7,703 nucleotides of DNA, taken from assembly GCA_964547415.1 (NCBI GenBank), contig CAZJNX010000213.1, forward strand, positions 1-7,703, read 5' to 3'. Numbering within the stretch: the stretch's first letter is position 1; each line of letters begins with the position of its first letter. Under the pieces are notes generated by a model, which saw nothing but the letters and a program-made list of their open reading frames with translations, was not told the origin of the DNA and did no database searches. Made by a program: the position numbers and the translations under genes. The DNA is from CAZJNX01 sp964547415. GTDB taxonomy: Bacteria > Pseudomonadota > Alphaproteobacteria > Rhizobiales > Amorphaceae. Shown here in pieces: positions 1 through 6,902 of the stretch.

Positions 1-413
1 AGGTGAAGACCATCAAGATCGTGGCCGGCCCGTCCGGGCCGCGGCCGGCCGGTTCGACGGGCGCCGTCGCCTTCGCGGCGACGGCGACGGACGGCCCCGC
101 AGAGTACGGCTCGGCGGACACCCCCGAGGCCGTAGGGCCCGACGAGCGGGACGTCGCCGCCGTCACCCCCGGCTGGCACATCCAGATTGCCGCCACGACG
201 ACGCAGGCGGAGGCCCTCGGCGCCATCGAGAGCGCCCGTCGCCGCTTCCCCGAGCTCCTGTCGGACGTCGACCATGCGACCATGCGGGTGGAGACCCGCA
301 CGGCGACGCTCTACCGCGCCCGCTTCGTGGGCTTCCGCTCCCGCGACGAGGCACGGTCGGCCTGCGAGCGGCTCGTCGCCCGCGGCCAGGCCTGCTGGGC
401 GGAGGCGATGTGA
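1..413 (+). CDS. C-terminal part of a SPOR-domain protein, probably D-alanyl-D-alanine carboxypeptidase (5' end outside window)
   Basis: The frame is open to the left edge, so the GTG at position 3 is probably an internal valine codon and not the start. About 136 residues are visible. The first 55 or so are a low-complexity, Ala/Gly/Pro/Asp-rich linker. From about residue 57 a SPOR domain begins with GWHIQIAA, continues through LYRARFVGF near residue 103, and ends with a Cys pair (C121, C131) and CWAEAM. SPOR domains bind peptidoglycan lacking stem peptides, usually at the division site. This version, with the YRARF core and a terminal CWA, is what I associate with the tail of rhizobial penicillin-binding D,D-carboxypeptidases, which trim the terminal D-Ala of periplasmic peptidoglycan. 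The catalytic SxxK, SxN and KTG motifs lie outside the window, so the enzyme name is inferred; another SPOR protein is possible. The gene converges on the J-protein gene. Confidence 0.65.
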   Translation, partial: VKTIKIVAGPSGPRPAGSTGAVAFAATATDGPAEYGSADTPEAVGPDERDVAAVTPGWHIQIAATTTQAEALGAIESARRRFPELLSDVDHATMRVETRTATLYRARFVGFRSRDEARSACERLVARGQACWAEAM

Positions 414-430
414 GGGCGAAGCCCGCCCTC
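412..430 (+). terminator. Hairpin directly after the SPOR-domain gene, possible terminator
   Basis: The arms GAGGGCG (412-418) and CGCCCTC (424-430) form a perfect 7-bp stem around a 5-base loop, and the stem starts within the stop codon (411-413). No T tract follows, only a C run, so termination would be imperfect or Rho-assisted. Its position at the end of a gene facing a convergent gene supports a terminator role. Confidence 0.35.
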
Positions 431-584
431 CCCCGCGTCCGGCCGGGCGCGTCCGGGCCCGTTCTTCCCCGCCCGATGCATCCACCTGCGGTTGTTCTGC
501 GTTCATGTCTCGCCCCGCCGGGCCGCGTGCCTGTCCGGCGGTCGGGACGCCGCGAAACTGTCGGAGAAACGTGAGATGTCGGGA
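414..584. other. Convergent intergenic region
   Basis: Apart from the hairpin at its left end it holds a palindrome CGGGCCCG followed by TTCTT (around 456-468) and a twice-repeated GCGTCCGG. These may help end transcription from either side. No gene or RNA was recognised. Confidence 0.35.
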
Positions 585-1346
585 TCAGTCCCGTCCGCCG
601 AGAAGGACGTCCTTGGCCTCGTTGATCCTCGCCGCGAGGAACGTCGAGCCGCCCCGGTCGGGGTGGGCCACCTTCATCAGCCGCTTGTGCGCCGCACGGA
701 TATCGTCGGGTCCGGCGCCAACGGGAAGGCCAAGGACCTCGTAGGCTTCCTCTTTCGACATTGGGCCCGAGAACGGCGGTGCGCCCTGCCCCGCGTCCGC
801 GTCCGCGTCGAAGTCTTCACGCCATCCGGAGAGCCGGCGGTCGAGATAGGCCTCGAATAGCCGGCGGTTCTCCTCGTCGCCCGCGAACAGCTGCCGCTGG
901 CGCTTCAAGTCGCCCGCGGACATGTCGTCGAGGCTGCGGCCCGCGAACGGTCCCGACAGGACCCTGCCGGTGATGGCGCCCGTGTCGTGGTCGAGCTCGA
1001 CGGCGAGGGCATGGGTCCTCAGCGACGAGCGCTGGCCGCCCGAGGGACGCGCCGACGGACCCCAGCCGCGGCCCGGGCCGCCTGCGGTGTGGGCGCCGCC
1101 AAGGCCGCCGAGGCCGCCGAACAGGCGCCCGGGCCGCCAGCCGAGCAGCGACAGGGCGAAGATCGCCACCGGCATGGCGAGCGCCCACTGGCGGGCGAAC
1201 ACCAGGAACAACGCCAGCACCATCAGCACGATGCCGCCGCCGAGTCGGATGCCGCGGGCAAGATCCGACGGGTTGGCGTTCACGAACGCGCGGCCGCCGG
1301 CGAGGAACACGATCAGGAGGATGACCCCGATCAGGAACCAGAGCAT
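585..1346 (-). CDS. Membrane-anchored DnaJ-domain protein (C-terminal J domain, Tim14/Pam18-like layout)
   Basis: The predicted protein has 253 residues. Hydrophobic segments at about 3-18, 36-50 and 54-69 suggest an inner-membrane anchor. A Gly/Pro-rich linker follows (about 72-105). A middle region has RTHALAVELDHDTGAITG (110-127) and FEAYLDRRL (164-172), which I recognise from alphaproteobacterial DnaJ-like proteins. A short J domain occupies about 197-252, with the signature HPD at 228-230 inside HPDRGGS. J domains stimulate the ATPase of Hsp70 (DnaK); a C-terminal J domain behind membrane helices resembles mitochondrial Tim14/Pam18 and not classical DnaJ, since no zinc-finger or substrate domain is seen. 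The ATG at 1346 lies one base after the stop of the VWA gene and has no strong Shine-Dalgarno sequence, so translation is probably coupled. The client is unknown. Confidence 0.85.
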   Translation of the reverse strand: MLWFLIGVILLIVFLAGGRAFVNANPSDLARGIRLGGGIVLMVLALFLVFARQWALAMPVAIFALSLLGWRPGRLFGGLGGLGGAHTAGGPGRGWGPSARPSGGQRSSLRTHALAVELDHDTGAITGRVLSGPFAGRSLDDMSAGDLKRQRQLFAGDEENRRLFEAYLDRRLSGWREDFDADADAGQGAPPFSGPMSKEEAYEVLGLPVGAGPDDIRAAHKRLMKVAHPDRGGSTFLAARINEAKDVLLGGRD

Positions 1347-1347
1347 G

Positions 1348-2112
1348 TCATGACATCTTTTCGATGAGGAGCCGTGCGCCCGTCTCGCCGCGACGGCTCA
1401 TGTCGGAGAGCGCCTTCCTGCCGCCGGCCGCGTAGACCGCGACGGCGCGCAGGAGCTTGCCGAGCTCGCCCGCGGAGCTCGCGTCGAAGTGGAGATGGGC
1501 GCCGCCCGTGAGGCGGGCGATCTCGGCGAAGGCGCGGGAGGCGACGGGCTCCCGCCCCTCCTGGAAGATGAAGACGGGCACCTTGAGGAGACCGAGCTCG
1601 CCCGCCCGCTGGCACAACTCGTCCACGTTCTCCTCCATGCAGTCGCCTACGTAGACGACCGCCTGGACGGGCTCGCGCCGCGCCTCGTCGAGGGCCTGGC
1701 GCAGGACCTTGCGGATCTGCGTCATGCCGCCGCGACAGTCGATCCGCGACATGAGGTCGGCGAGGCGGCGCGGGTCGGACACCCATTTCGACGCCCGGCA
1801 CTCCCCGAAGCCGCGGAAATAGACGAGCTGCACGTCGAGGCCGCCGACCTTGCCGGCCTCCTCGAACATCTCCGCCTGGATCTGGCAGGCCCGGTCCCAG
1901 GTGGGCTGGCGGCTCATGGTGGCGTCGAGGGCGAACATGAGCCGACCGCGCTTGCCGCCGGTGGAGGGCGCGGCCATGGCCATCTGGCTGGCGCGCTCGA
2001 GGAACGCGTCGATCTCCGCGCGGCTCGCCCGTTCGGCGGGCGTGCGCCCGTCCGCGTCGGCGGCGTTTTCCGTCCGCTGGACGAAACCCTCTTTCGTCTT
2101 CTGTCCGGTCAC
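1348..2112 (-). CDS. VWA-domain protein with a complete MIDAS motif, unknown function
   Basis: The predicted protein has 254 residues and no signal peptide or clear membrane segment, so it is probably cytoplasmic. After a polar N-terminus and a helix around 32-45, the von Willebrand A fold begins at GRLMFALDATMS. The metal-ion-dependent adhesion site is complete: D63-x-T65-x-S67, T131 in GGMTQI, and D157 in VVYVGDCMEE. The stretches TWDRACQIQAEMFEEAG and FRGFGECRASKW match a conserved alphaproteobacterial family as I remember it. VWA proteins usually bind protein partners through Mg2+. The start is the GTG at 2112: it is the furthest upstream start, because an in-frame TGA follows at 2127-2125, and a G run lies just upstream. 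The ATG at 2125 is out of frame. The gene leads a tight pair with the J-protein gene, which suggests a shared job, perhaps complex assembly, but this is inference. Confidence 0.85.
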   Translation of the reverse strand: MTGQKTKEGFVQRTENAADADGRTPAERASRAEIDAFLERASQMAMAAPSTGGKRGRLMFALDATMSRQPTWDRACQIQAEMFEEAGKVGGLDVQLVYFRGFGECRASKWVSDPRRLADLMSRIDCRGGMTQIRKVLRQALDEARREPVQAVVYVGDCMEENVDELCQRAGELGLLKVPVFIFQEGREPVASRAFAEIARLTGGAHLHFDASSAGELGKLLRAVAVYAAGGRKALSDMSRRGETGARLLIEKMS

Positions 2113-2156
2113 GGCGAACCCCCATCACCACGGCGCGTGTGACGTCGTCGCCCTTT

Positions 2157-2186
2157 GCTATGTGGTGCCGGTCCGTTCCCCGCCAA
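2157..2186 (-). promoter_or_regulatory. Possible sigma-70-type promoter for the VWA/J-protein pair
   Basis: On the minus strand TTGGCG (2186-2181) and CATAGC (2162-2157) lie 18 bases apart, upstream of the GTG at 2112. This would give a leader of roughly 40 bases. The -10 box matches only partly, and GC-rich alphaproteobacterial promoters are hard to call by eye. The 150-base gap after the DUF1489 stop, together with a hairpin there, makes an independent promoter reasonable. Confidence 0.25.
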
Positions 2187-2242
2187 CCGCGGCGGGACGG
2201 CACCCCCGGGGCGGCGCTGTCGCGCGACCGCCGACAAGGAGG

Positions 2243-2264
2243 AAACCGGACCTTCGGCCGGTTT
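2243..2264 (-). terminator. Hairpin overlapping the DUF1489 stop codon, probable terminator
   Basis: AAACCGG (2243-2249) and CCGGTTT (2258-2264) are perfect complements. Inside them, CC/GG pairs around a 3-base loop extend the stem past a single bulge. On the minus strand the upstream arm begins inside the TAA stop (2265-2263) and the downstream arm ends in TTT followed by CCTCCTTGT, a poor but T-containing tract. This could separate the DUF1489 transcript from the VWA/J-protein genes. Confidence 0.45.
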
Positions 2265-2697
2265 ACAAGAGGCAGAGCTCGATCAGCTCCCGCGCCATCT
2301 CCCGCGGAACCTCGCCGGCGGCGGCCGGACCGGCAAGGTCGGCGGGGGCGTCCGCCGGCTCGAGGTAACGCCAGCCCTGGAAGGGGCGCTGGGGCCGGGC
2401 GCGGACCGGCACGACCTCGGGAGCGAGGACGAGGTCGCAGGCCTTGTGGCCGTCGGCGCCGGTCGCGGGACGGACGTCGAGGAGCGTCTGGCGGCACTGC
2501 ACGTGCCCCTTGATCACCCAGTAAAGCGATCCGCCGTCGAGGAGTTCCTCCACGCGCTTCGGCACCATGCGCGTGGTGCAGCGCACCATCTCCTCCCCGT
2601 GGCGCGCAGCCTCGAGCCCCGCCCGCCACTCCACCGAGGCCCGGAGCTCCTCGAGGCTCTTCGGCCCCACGCACAGCTTGATGAGGTGCAGCGTCAT
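2263..2697 (-). CDS. DUF1489 family protein
   Basis: The predicted protein has 144 residues, the usual size for this alphaproteobacterial family of unknown function. It starts with the characteristic MTLHLIKLCVG and contains CTTRMVPKR (40-48), LLDGGSLYWVIKG (52-64), VQCRQTLLDVRP (66-77) and RPFQGWRYLEPADAP (104-118), all of which I recognise from the family. It is soluble, with no signal peptide. I chose the ATG at 2697 because known members begin at exactly this motif. The reading frame stays open a further 1 kb upstream of this ATG with no stop, which is odd and is listed separately. A possible weak promoter (TTGATC and TTAAGC, about 15 bases apart) lies just upstream. A hairpin overlaps the stop. 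No function should be assigned beyond the family name. Confidence 0.88.
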   Translation of the reverse strand: MTLHLIKLCVGPKSLEELRASVEWRAGLEAARHGEEMVRCTTRMVPKRVEELLDGGSLYWVIKGHVQCRQTLLDVRPATGADGHKACDLVLAPEVVPVRARPQRPFQGWRYLEPADAPADLAGPAAAGEVPREMARELIELCLL

Positions 2698-3534
2698 GGC
2701 ACGAGGCTTAAGGCGCCCGCCGGCCGGATCAAGCCGCGACGCCGACGCCGCGGGGGATAACCGGTGGACCGCGGCGGCCGTGTGCCGCCGGCCGCGGGCC
2801 GGCTCTCGGATGAACAGGACGTCCCGGATGCTGCTCGCCTCGACGTCGACGGGCAGGAAGCCGAAGCGGGCCTCCCGGTCGCCGAGGCCGCCATCGGGGA
2901 GGACGTCGGTCCCCTCCACCGACGCCCGCTTGCCCGTCAGCGGATCCCTCGCGTCCTCGGCGACCTCCACGAGGGTGACCTGCCCCCGCGGGAGGCCCCC
3001 GGCGGAAACGTCGGGCTGGGGAAACGTCGAGCCCGTCCCTGTCGCGGCACCGCGGGGCGCAGCGAAGACCCGGTCGATGCCGGGGCTGCCGTCGAACACG
3101 AGGGGGTCGCTGCGCCGGTCGGCTCGCCCGTACCGGGGTTCCCGACCAGCCGCGCTTTCCTTTCCGCCCAAGGGCTCGTCGTTGCGGCGCCCATCGTGCC
3201 CGTTCGGCTCGCTGCTCGCCTTGCCGCCCTTGATGGCGTCGTCGTTGCGCGATCCCGGGACGGTCTCGAACGACTCCACGGCGAAGCCGATCCGGGCGGC
3301 CCGCATCGATCCCGTCCCGAAAGCGGGATCGACCGCCAGGCCGAAAGCGACGGAGGCGCCATCGGGGTCACCCACGACGCCGACGTCGAACAGATCGACG
3401 CCCTTGCCGCCGTCCATCGGCAAGGCCGACAGGTCGGCGAGGTCGCGCGCGAGGGGATTTCCGAGATCCAGCGAAAGACGCTCGCAATCAGGTTCGCCGC
3501 ATCGTCGCCGAGCACCGGCGACCTGGACAGCCAT
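2698..3534 (-). CDS. Unidentified coding-like tract, in frame with and open into the DUF1489 gene; possible broken or fused gene
   Basis: I recognise no family here. The case for coding is base periodicity. From about 2821 to 3420, in the minus frame continuous with DUF1489, third-position GC is roughly 85-95%, first-position about 70-80% and second-position about 48-64%, as in a real GC-rich gene. Other frames give unnatural Ser/Arg/Pro-rich or Arg/Gln/His-rich products. Visible segments include VDLFDVGVVGDPDGASVAFG, a charged low-complexity stretch (GGKASSEPNGHDGRR), then VTLVEVAEDARDP and EARFGFLPVDVEASSIRDVL. An ATG lies at 3534, but between about 3451 and 3540 the GC-richest position shifts by one, favouring a neighbouring minus frame reading DDAANLIASVFRWISEIP. 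Periodicity weakens below about 2760. There is no stop before the DUF1489 ATG, so the true end is unclear. It could be a real orphan gene with a frameshift, a decayed gene, or an N-terminal extension of DUF1489. Confidence 0.35.
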
Positions 3535-3733
3535 GCGCCGGCCGTTCGGCACGACCGGGGTCGCAGGGATGCCGGGCGGCCGCGACGGATCGTGCGCGCG
3601 GTGACGGCGTGACAGGACGCGACGAGCGGGCGCATCCACGGCCAGGGCCGCCGGACCGACGGGAAGACGGAACGGCGGGCGCCGCGAACCGGCACGTCCC
3701 CGCTGCACGGCGGCCCGGGGGGCGGCGGCGCCG
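3535..3733. other. Intergenic stretch, nothing recognised
   Basis: About 200 bases between the carboxylase stop and the coding-like tract. Periodicity is weak here and I see no convincing start, hairpin with a T tract, or RNA gene. Open frames crossing it are expected at this GC content. Confidence 0.4.
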
Positions 3734-5784
3734 CTACGTCCCGCCGGGCGCCTCCGCGACGGCCGGCTCGATGCGCACCACCGTCGCGCCCTGCGCCACC
3801 TGGTCGCCGACGGCGCGCTCCAGGGCGCTCACGCGGCCGTCGGCGACCGCCGTCACCGTGTGCTCCATCTTCATGGCCTCGACGGCGAAGAGCGGCGTGC
3901 CGCGGACGACCTCGTCCCCCTCGGCCACGTGGATCGCGGCGACGCGCCCGTGCATCGGCGCCGTCGCCGCCCCGCCCGCCTCGAGGTCCTCCACCGTCCG
4001 GGCGAGCTCGTCCACCGGCGCGACCCGCACCGCACGGCCGCCGCCGAGGGCGAAGACGCCGGAGGCCGTGCGCTCCACGAGGCCGGCCGCCACCGCGTCC
4101 GCCACCGGGCGGAAGGTCTCGCCGTCCAGCTCGATCTCGGCCCGCGCGTCCGGCAGCCAGCTCACCCCGACCGCGCGCACCGCCCCGTCGACCTCGAAGC
4201 GAAGCGCCTGGCGCGCCCGACCCGACAGGCGGAAGCCGTCGCGCACCGCCCACGGGTCCGGCCAGCCGCCCGGCCCCTCCCCCTCGGCCGGCTCGAGGCA
4301 GGCGGCGACGGCGGCCGCGACGGCCTCGGCGGGTACCGTCCCGCCGACGAGCTCGGCGAGGGCGCCGTCGACGAAGCCGGTGTCGTGGCGCCCCGCCCGC
4401 ACCGCCGGGTGGTCGGCGAGCGCGCGCAGGAAGGCGAGGTTGGTCTTCGGGCCGATCACCCGCGTTCGCGCCAGCGCCGCCGACAGGCGGTCGAAGGCGG
4501 CCTCCCGCGTGTCGCCGTGGACGATGATCTTGGCGATCATCGGATCGTAGAAGGCCGACACGGCATCGCCCTCGAGGACGCCCGCGTCGACCCGCACCCC
4601 CTCCCCGTCCGGCAGGACGAGCCGCTCGAGCCGCCCCGCCGACGGCAGGAAGCCCCGCTCCGGGTCCTCCGCGTAAAGCCGCACCTCGACGGCGTGGCCG
4701 CGCGGGGCGATCGCGCCGCCCGCCTCGCCCCCTTCGCCCGAAAAGGCGAGGCGCTCGCCCGCGGCGACGCGCAGCTGCCACTCCACGAGGTCGAGGCCGG
4801 TGACCATCTCCGTCACCGGGTGCTCCACCTGCAGGCGGGTGTTCATCTCCATAAAGTAGAAGCGGTCCGCCGACAGGCCCTCGGAAGCGTCGGCGATGAA
4901 CTCCACGGTGCCCGCGCCGCGGTAGCCGACCGCCTCGGCCGCGCGCACGGCCGCCTCGTTCATCGCCGCCCGCGTGGCGGCGTCGAGGCCGGGGGCGGGC
5001 GCCTCCTCGAGCACCTTCTGGTGGCGGCGCTGGAGCGAGCAGTCCCGCTCGTTGAGGGAGACGACGGTGCCGTGGGCGTCGGCGAAGACCTGGATCTCCA
5101 CGTGGCGCGGGCTCTTCACGAACTTCTCGACGAGCACCCGCCCGTCGCCGAAGGCGGCCTCCGCCTCCCGCTTCGCCGCGGCGAGGGCGGCCTCGAAGTC
5201 GAGCGCCTTGTCGACGCGGCGCATGCCCTTGCCGCCGCCGCCCGCGACCGCCTTGATCAGGACGGGATAGCCGATCTCGTAGGCCTTCTGGCGCAGGAAG
5301 TCGGTCTCCTGCCGCTCGCCGTGGTAGCCCGGCACCACCGGCACCCCGGCCTTCTCCATGATCTGCTTGGCCTCGCCCTTGAGCCCCATGGCGCGGATCG
5401 CCGAGGGCGACGGCCCGACGAACACGAGGCCCGCGGCGGCCACCTTCTCCGCGAAGGCGGCGTTCTCCGACAGGAAGCCGTAGCCCGGGTGGATCGCCTC
5501 CGCGCCGGTGGAAAGCGCCGCCTCCACGACCGCCTCCTGGTCGAGGTAGGAGCGGGCCGCCTCGGCCGAGGACCGCCAGCGGCTGGGCCTGATCATGGAT
5601 TTCATGGCCTGGGAGGACGNNNNNNNNNNCCGATCCGCACCGCCTCGTCCGCCTCGGCCACGTGGGGGGCGTGGCGGTCGGCGTCGGAGTGGACGGCGAC
5701 GGCCCGCAGGCCCATGCGGCGGGCGGTCCGGACGATGCGGCGGGCGATCTCTCCGCGGTTGGCGACGAGGACCGACTGGAACAA
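3734..5784 (-). CDS. mccA: Methylcrotonyl-CoA carboxylase-type alpha subunit (biotin carboxylase plus biotin carrier), interrupted by an assembly gap
   Basis: Alpha subunit of a biotin-dependent acyl-CoA carboxylase: it carboxylates its own biotin using ATP and bicarbonate, for transfer by a beta subunit. The N-terminus, LFQSVLVANRGEIARR, begins at TTG 5784 and runs to EADEAVRIG just before the gap. After the gap come SYLDQEAVVEAAL, IHPGYGFLSEN, the ATP-grasp glycine loop AVAGGGGKGMR, the motifs NERDCSLQRRHQK and MEMNTRLQVEH, a linker domain, and a biotinyl domain with EAMKMEH (Lys codon 3869-3871). GYHGERQ and GLDLVEWQLRVAAGE resemble methylcrotonyl-CoA more than propionyl-CoA carboxylase, which implies leucine breakdown. 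Without the foreign bases at 5567-5629 the protein would be about 663 residues, normal for the family. The two halves lie in different frames as assembled, probably because the gap length is arbitrary. No beta-subunit gene is adjacent. Stop TAG at 3736-3734. Confidence 0.85.
5567..5629. other. Assembly gap (10 Ns) with 53 bp of unrelated sequence inside the carboxylase gene
   Basis: Positions 5620-5629 are ten Ns. On one side the carboxylase reads EADEAVRIG up to 5630; on the other AEAARSYLDQ starts at 5566. Family members run almost directly from one to the other, so 5567-5619 does not belong. Read on the plus strand from 5568, the extra piece gives EDRQRLGLIMDFMAWED with a G or C third base in 16 of 17 codons, like a fragment of another gene in the opposite direction. 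Confidence 0.8.
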
Positions 5785-5796
5785 GGTCCATCTCCC
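5782..5796 (-). promoter_or_regulatory. Shine-Dalgarno sequence fixing a TTG start for the carboxylase gene
   Basis: GGGAG (5796-5792) lies 7 bases before TTG (5784-5782), and the protein then reads FQSVLVANRGEIA as in the family. An ATG at 5791-5789 sits between them but is out of frame with the family N-terminus. Spacing and homology both favour TTG. Confidence 0.7.
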
Positions 5797-6014
5797 GTGT
5801 CTGTGTCACGGCCGGCGGCCGGCGCGCCGCCCCGGGCGGCCTTCAAGCCCCATCCGCCCGCGCCGATCAAGCCCGCCGGGGCGCGATCGTCGCACCGGCT
5901 TGCCCCGCGCCGCCGCGCGACGCATGTCAGCCATGTTGACGACGCCCTTCGCGTTCGCCGTGTCAGGTGTCGCGGCCGCTTCAGATGTGCTAGCAGACAC
6001 GGGGGGTATACGGG
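5785..6014. promoter_or_regulatory. Divergent intergenic region between the carboxylase and phosphoesterase genes
   Basis: About 230 bases must hold promoters for both directions. On the plus strand TTGACG at 5936-5941 is a good -35 candidate, but no good -10 box follows at the usual spacing. On the minus strand two CTTGA-containing elements (about 5850 and 5870) are weak candidates. Near the carboxylase start the sequence is extremely GC-rich, with an inverted repeat GCCGCCC (5826-5832) and GGGCGGC (5834-5840). No operator or riboswitch was recognised. Confidence 0.35.
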
Positions 6015-6902
6015 ATGCCGTTCGCCGCCTCGGGATCGTTCAACGGAGAGCCGGCCGCGCGCCGCCACTCGGGGACAATGACAGGCAAGGACGACCAGGC
6101 CCTTCCGGACCGGGAGAAGACGCGGCGCTTCCGCGCGCTGTTCCTCTCCGACGTGCATCTCGGGACGCGGGGTTGCCAGGCGGACCTCCTCCTCGACTTC
6201 CTGCGCCACCACGACGCCGACACGATCTACCTCGTGGGCGACATCATCGACGGCTGGCGCCTGAAGAAGACGTGGTACTGGCCGCAGACCCACAACGACG
6301 TGGTCCAGAAGCTGCTGCGAAAGGCGCGCAAGGGTGCGGACGTCATCTATCTGCCGGGCAACCACGACGAGTTCCTGCGGGAGTATCTCGGCACCCACTT
6401 CGGCGGCGTCGAGGTGATGGAGAGCGCGGTGCACGAGGCAGCCGACGGCCGGCGTTACCTCGTCATCCACGGGGACCAGTTCGACGTCGTGGTGCGGCAC
6501 GCCAAGTGGCTTGCGCTCCTCGGCGACTGGGCGTACGTGACGGCGCTCGCGTGCAACACTTGGGTGAACATCATCCGCCGGCGGCTGGGCCTCACCTACT
6601 GGTCCCTGTCGGCGTGGGCGAAATCCAAGGTGAAGAACGCGGTGAACTTCATCGGCAAGTTCGAGGCGACCCTGTCGGCCGAGGCCGAGCGGCGGGACGT
6701 GGACGGGGTGGTGTGCGGCCACATCCACTACCCGAAGATCGCCGACACCCGCGGCATCCTTTACGTCAACACCGGCGACTGGGTGGAGAGCTGCACCGCC
6801 GTCGGGGAAACCCACGACGGCGAGTTCGTGCTGATCCGCTGGACCGAGACGGCCGCGCGCGCTCCGGTCACCCAGCTCCGGTCGGAGCGGGCGGCGGCAT
6901 GA
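6015..6902 (+). CDS. Calcineurin-like metallophosphoesterase, UDP-2,3-diacylglucosamine diphosphatase (LpxH-like) type
   Basis: The protein has 295 residues if started at ATG 6015. All motifs of the calcineurin-like phosphoesterase fold are present: SDVHLG (D46, H48), GDIIDGW (D76, D79), GNHDEF (116-121), HGDQFD (152-157) and GHIHYP (235-240). These bind two metal ions. LpxH enzymes cleave UDP-2,3-diacylglucosamine to lipid X and UMP in lipid A synthesis at the inner-membrane face. Many alphaproteobacteria are thought to use the unrelated LpxI for that step, so this paralogue may act on another lipid-linked substrate; the exact substrate is not proven. Homologues as I remember them begin near the second ATG (6078, residue 22), so the first 21 residues may not be translated. 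A G run 8 bases before 6015 could serve as a ribosome binding site; GGGG before 6078 is closer than ideal. The stop overlaps the next start by ATGA, implying an operon and coupled translation. Confidence 0.85.
   Translation: MPFAASGSFNGEPAARRHSGTMTGKDDQALPDREKTRRFRALFLSDVHLGTRGCQADLLLDFLRHHDADTIYLVGDIIDGWRLKKTWYWPQTHNDVVQKLLRKARKGADVIYLPGNHDEFLREYLGTHFGGVEVMESAVHEAADGRRYLVIHGDQFDVVVRHAKWLALLGDWAYVTALACNTWVNIIRRRLGLTYWSLSAWAKSKVKNAVNFIGKFEATLSAEAERRDVDGVVCGHIHYPKIADTRGILYVNTGDWVESCTAVGETHDGEFVLIRWTETAARAPVTQLRSERAAA

Noticed and set aside
1331..2674. Long minus-strand frame covering the VWA and part of the DUF1489 genes
   Set aside because: The product is Arg/Gly/Pro-rich and overlaps two recognised genes in another frame.
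2567..3604. Second long plus-strand open frame
   Set aside because: The product is Ser/Arg/Pro/Thr-rich with about 75% GC in second positions, typical of a shadow frame, and it overlaps the DUF1489 gene antisense.
2764..3612. Long plus-strand open frame opposite the unidentified tract
   Set aside because: Its first codon position would be the GC-richest (about 90%), which is unlike a real gene; the product is the exact codon complement of the better-supported minus frame.
5785..5809. Upstream extension of the carboxylase to an ATG near 5809
   Set aside because: That frame does not encode the family N-terminus ANRGEIARR; the TTG at 5784 with a well-placed ribosome binding site does.
5806..6000. 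Small 64-residue minus-strand gene between the carboxylase and the phosphoesterase
   Set aside because: It begins at GTG with a C run instead of a ribosome binding site upstream and ends in an Arg/Gly-rich tail typical of GC-rich noncoding DNA. Its first half looks slightly protein-like, so it is not fully excluded.
2937..6815. Nearly 1300-codon minus-strand open frame
   Set aside because: It crosses the N gap and runs antisense or off-frame to two clear genes; the product is low-complexity Arg/Gly/Pro. Only a short piece near 3451-3540 may be real.
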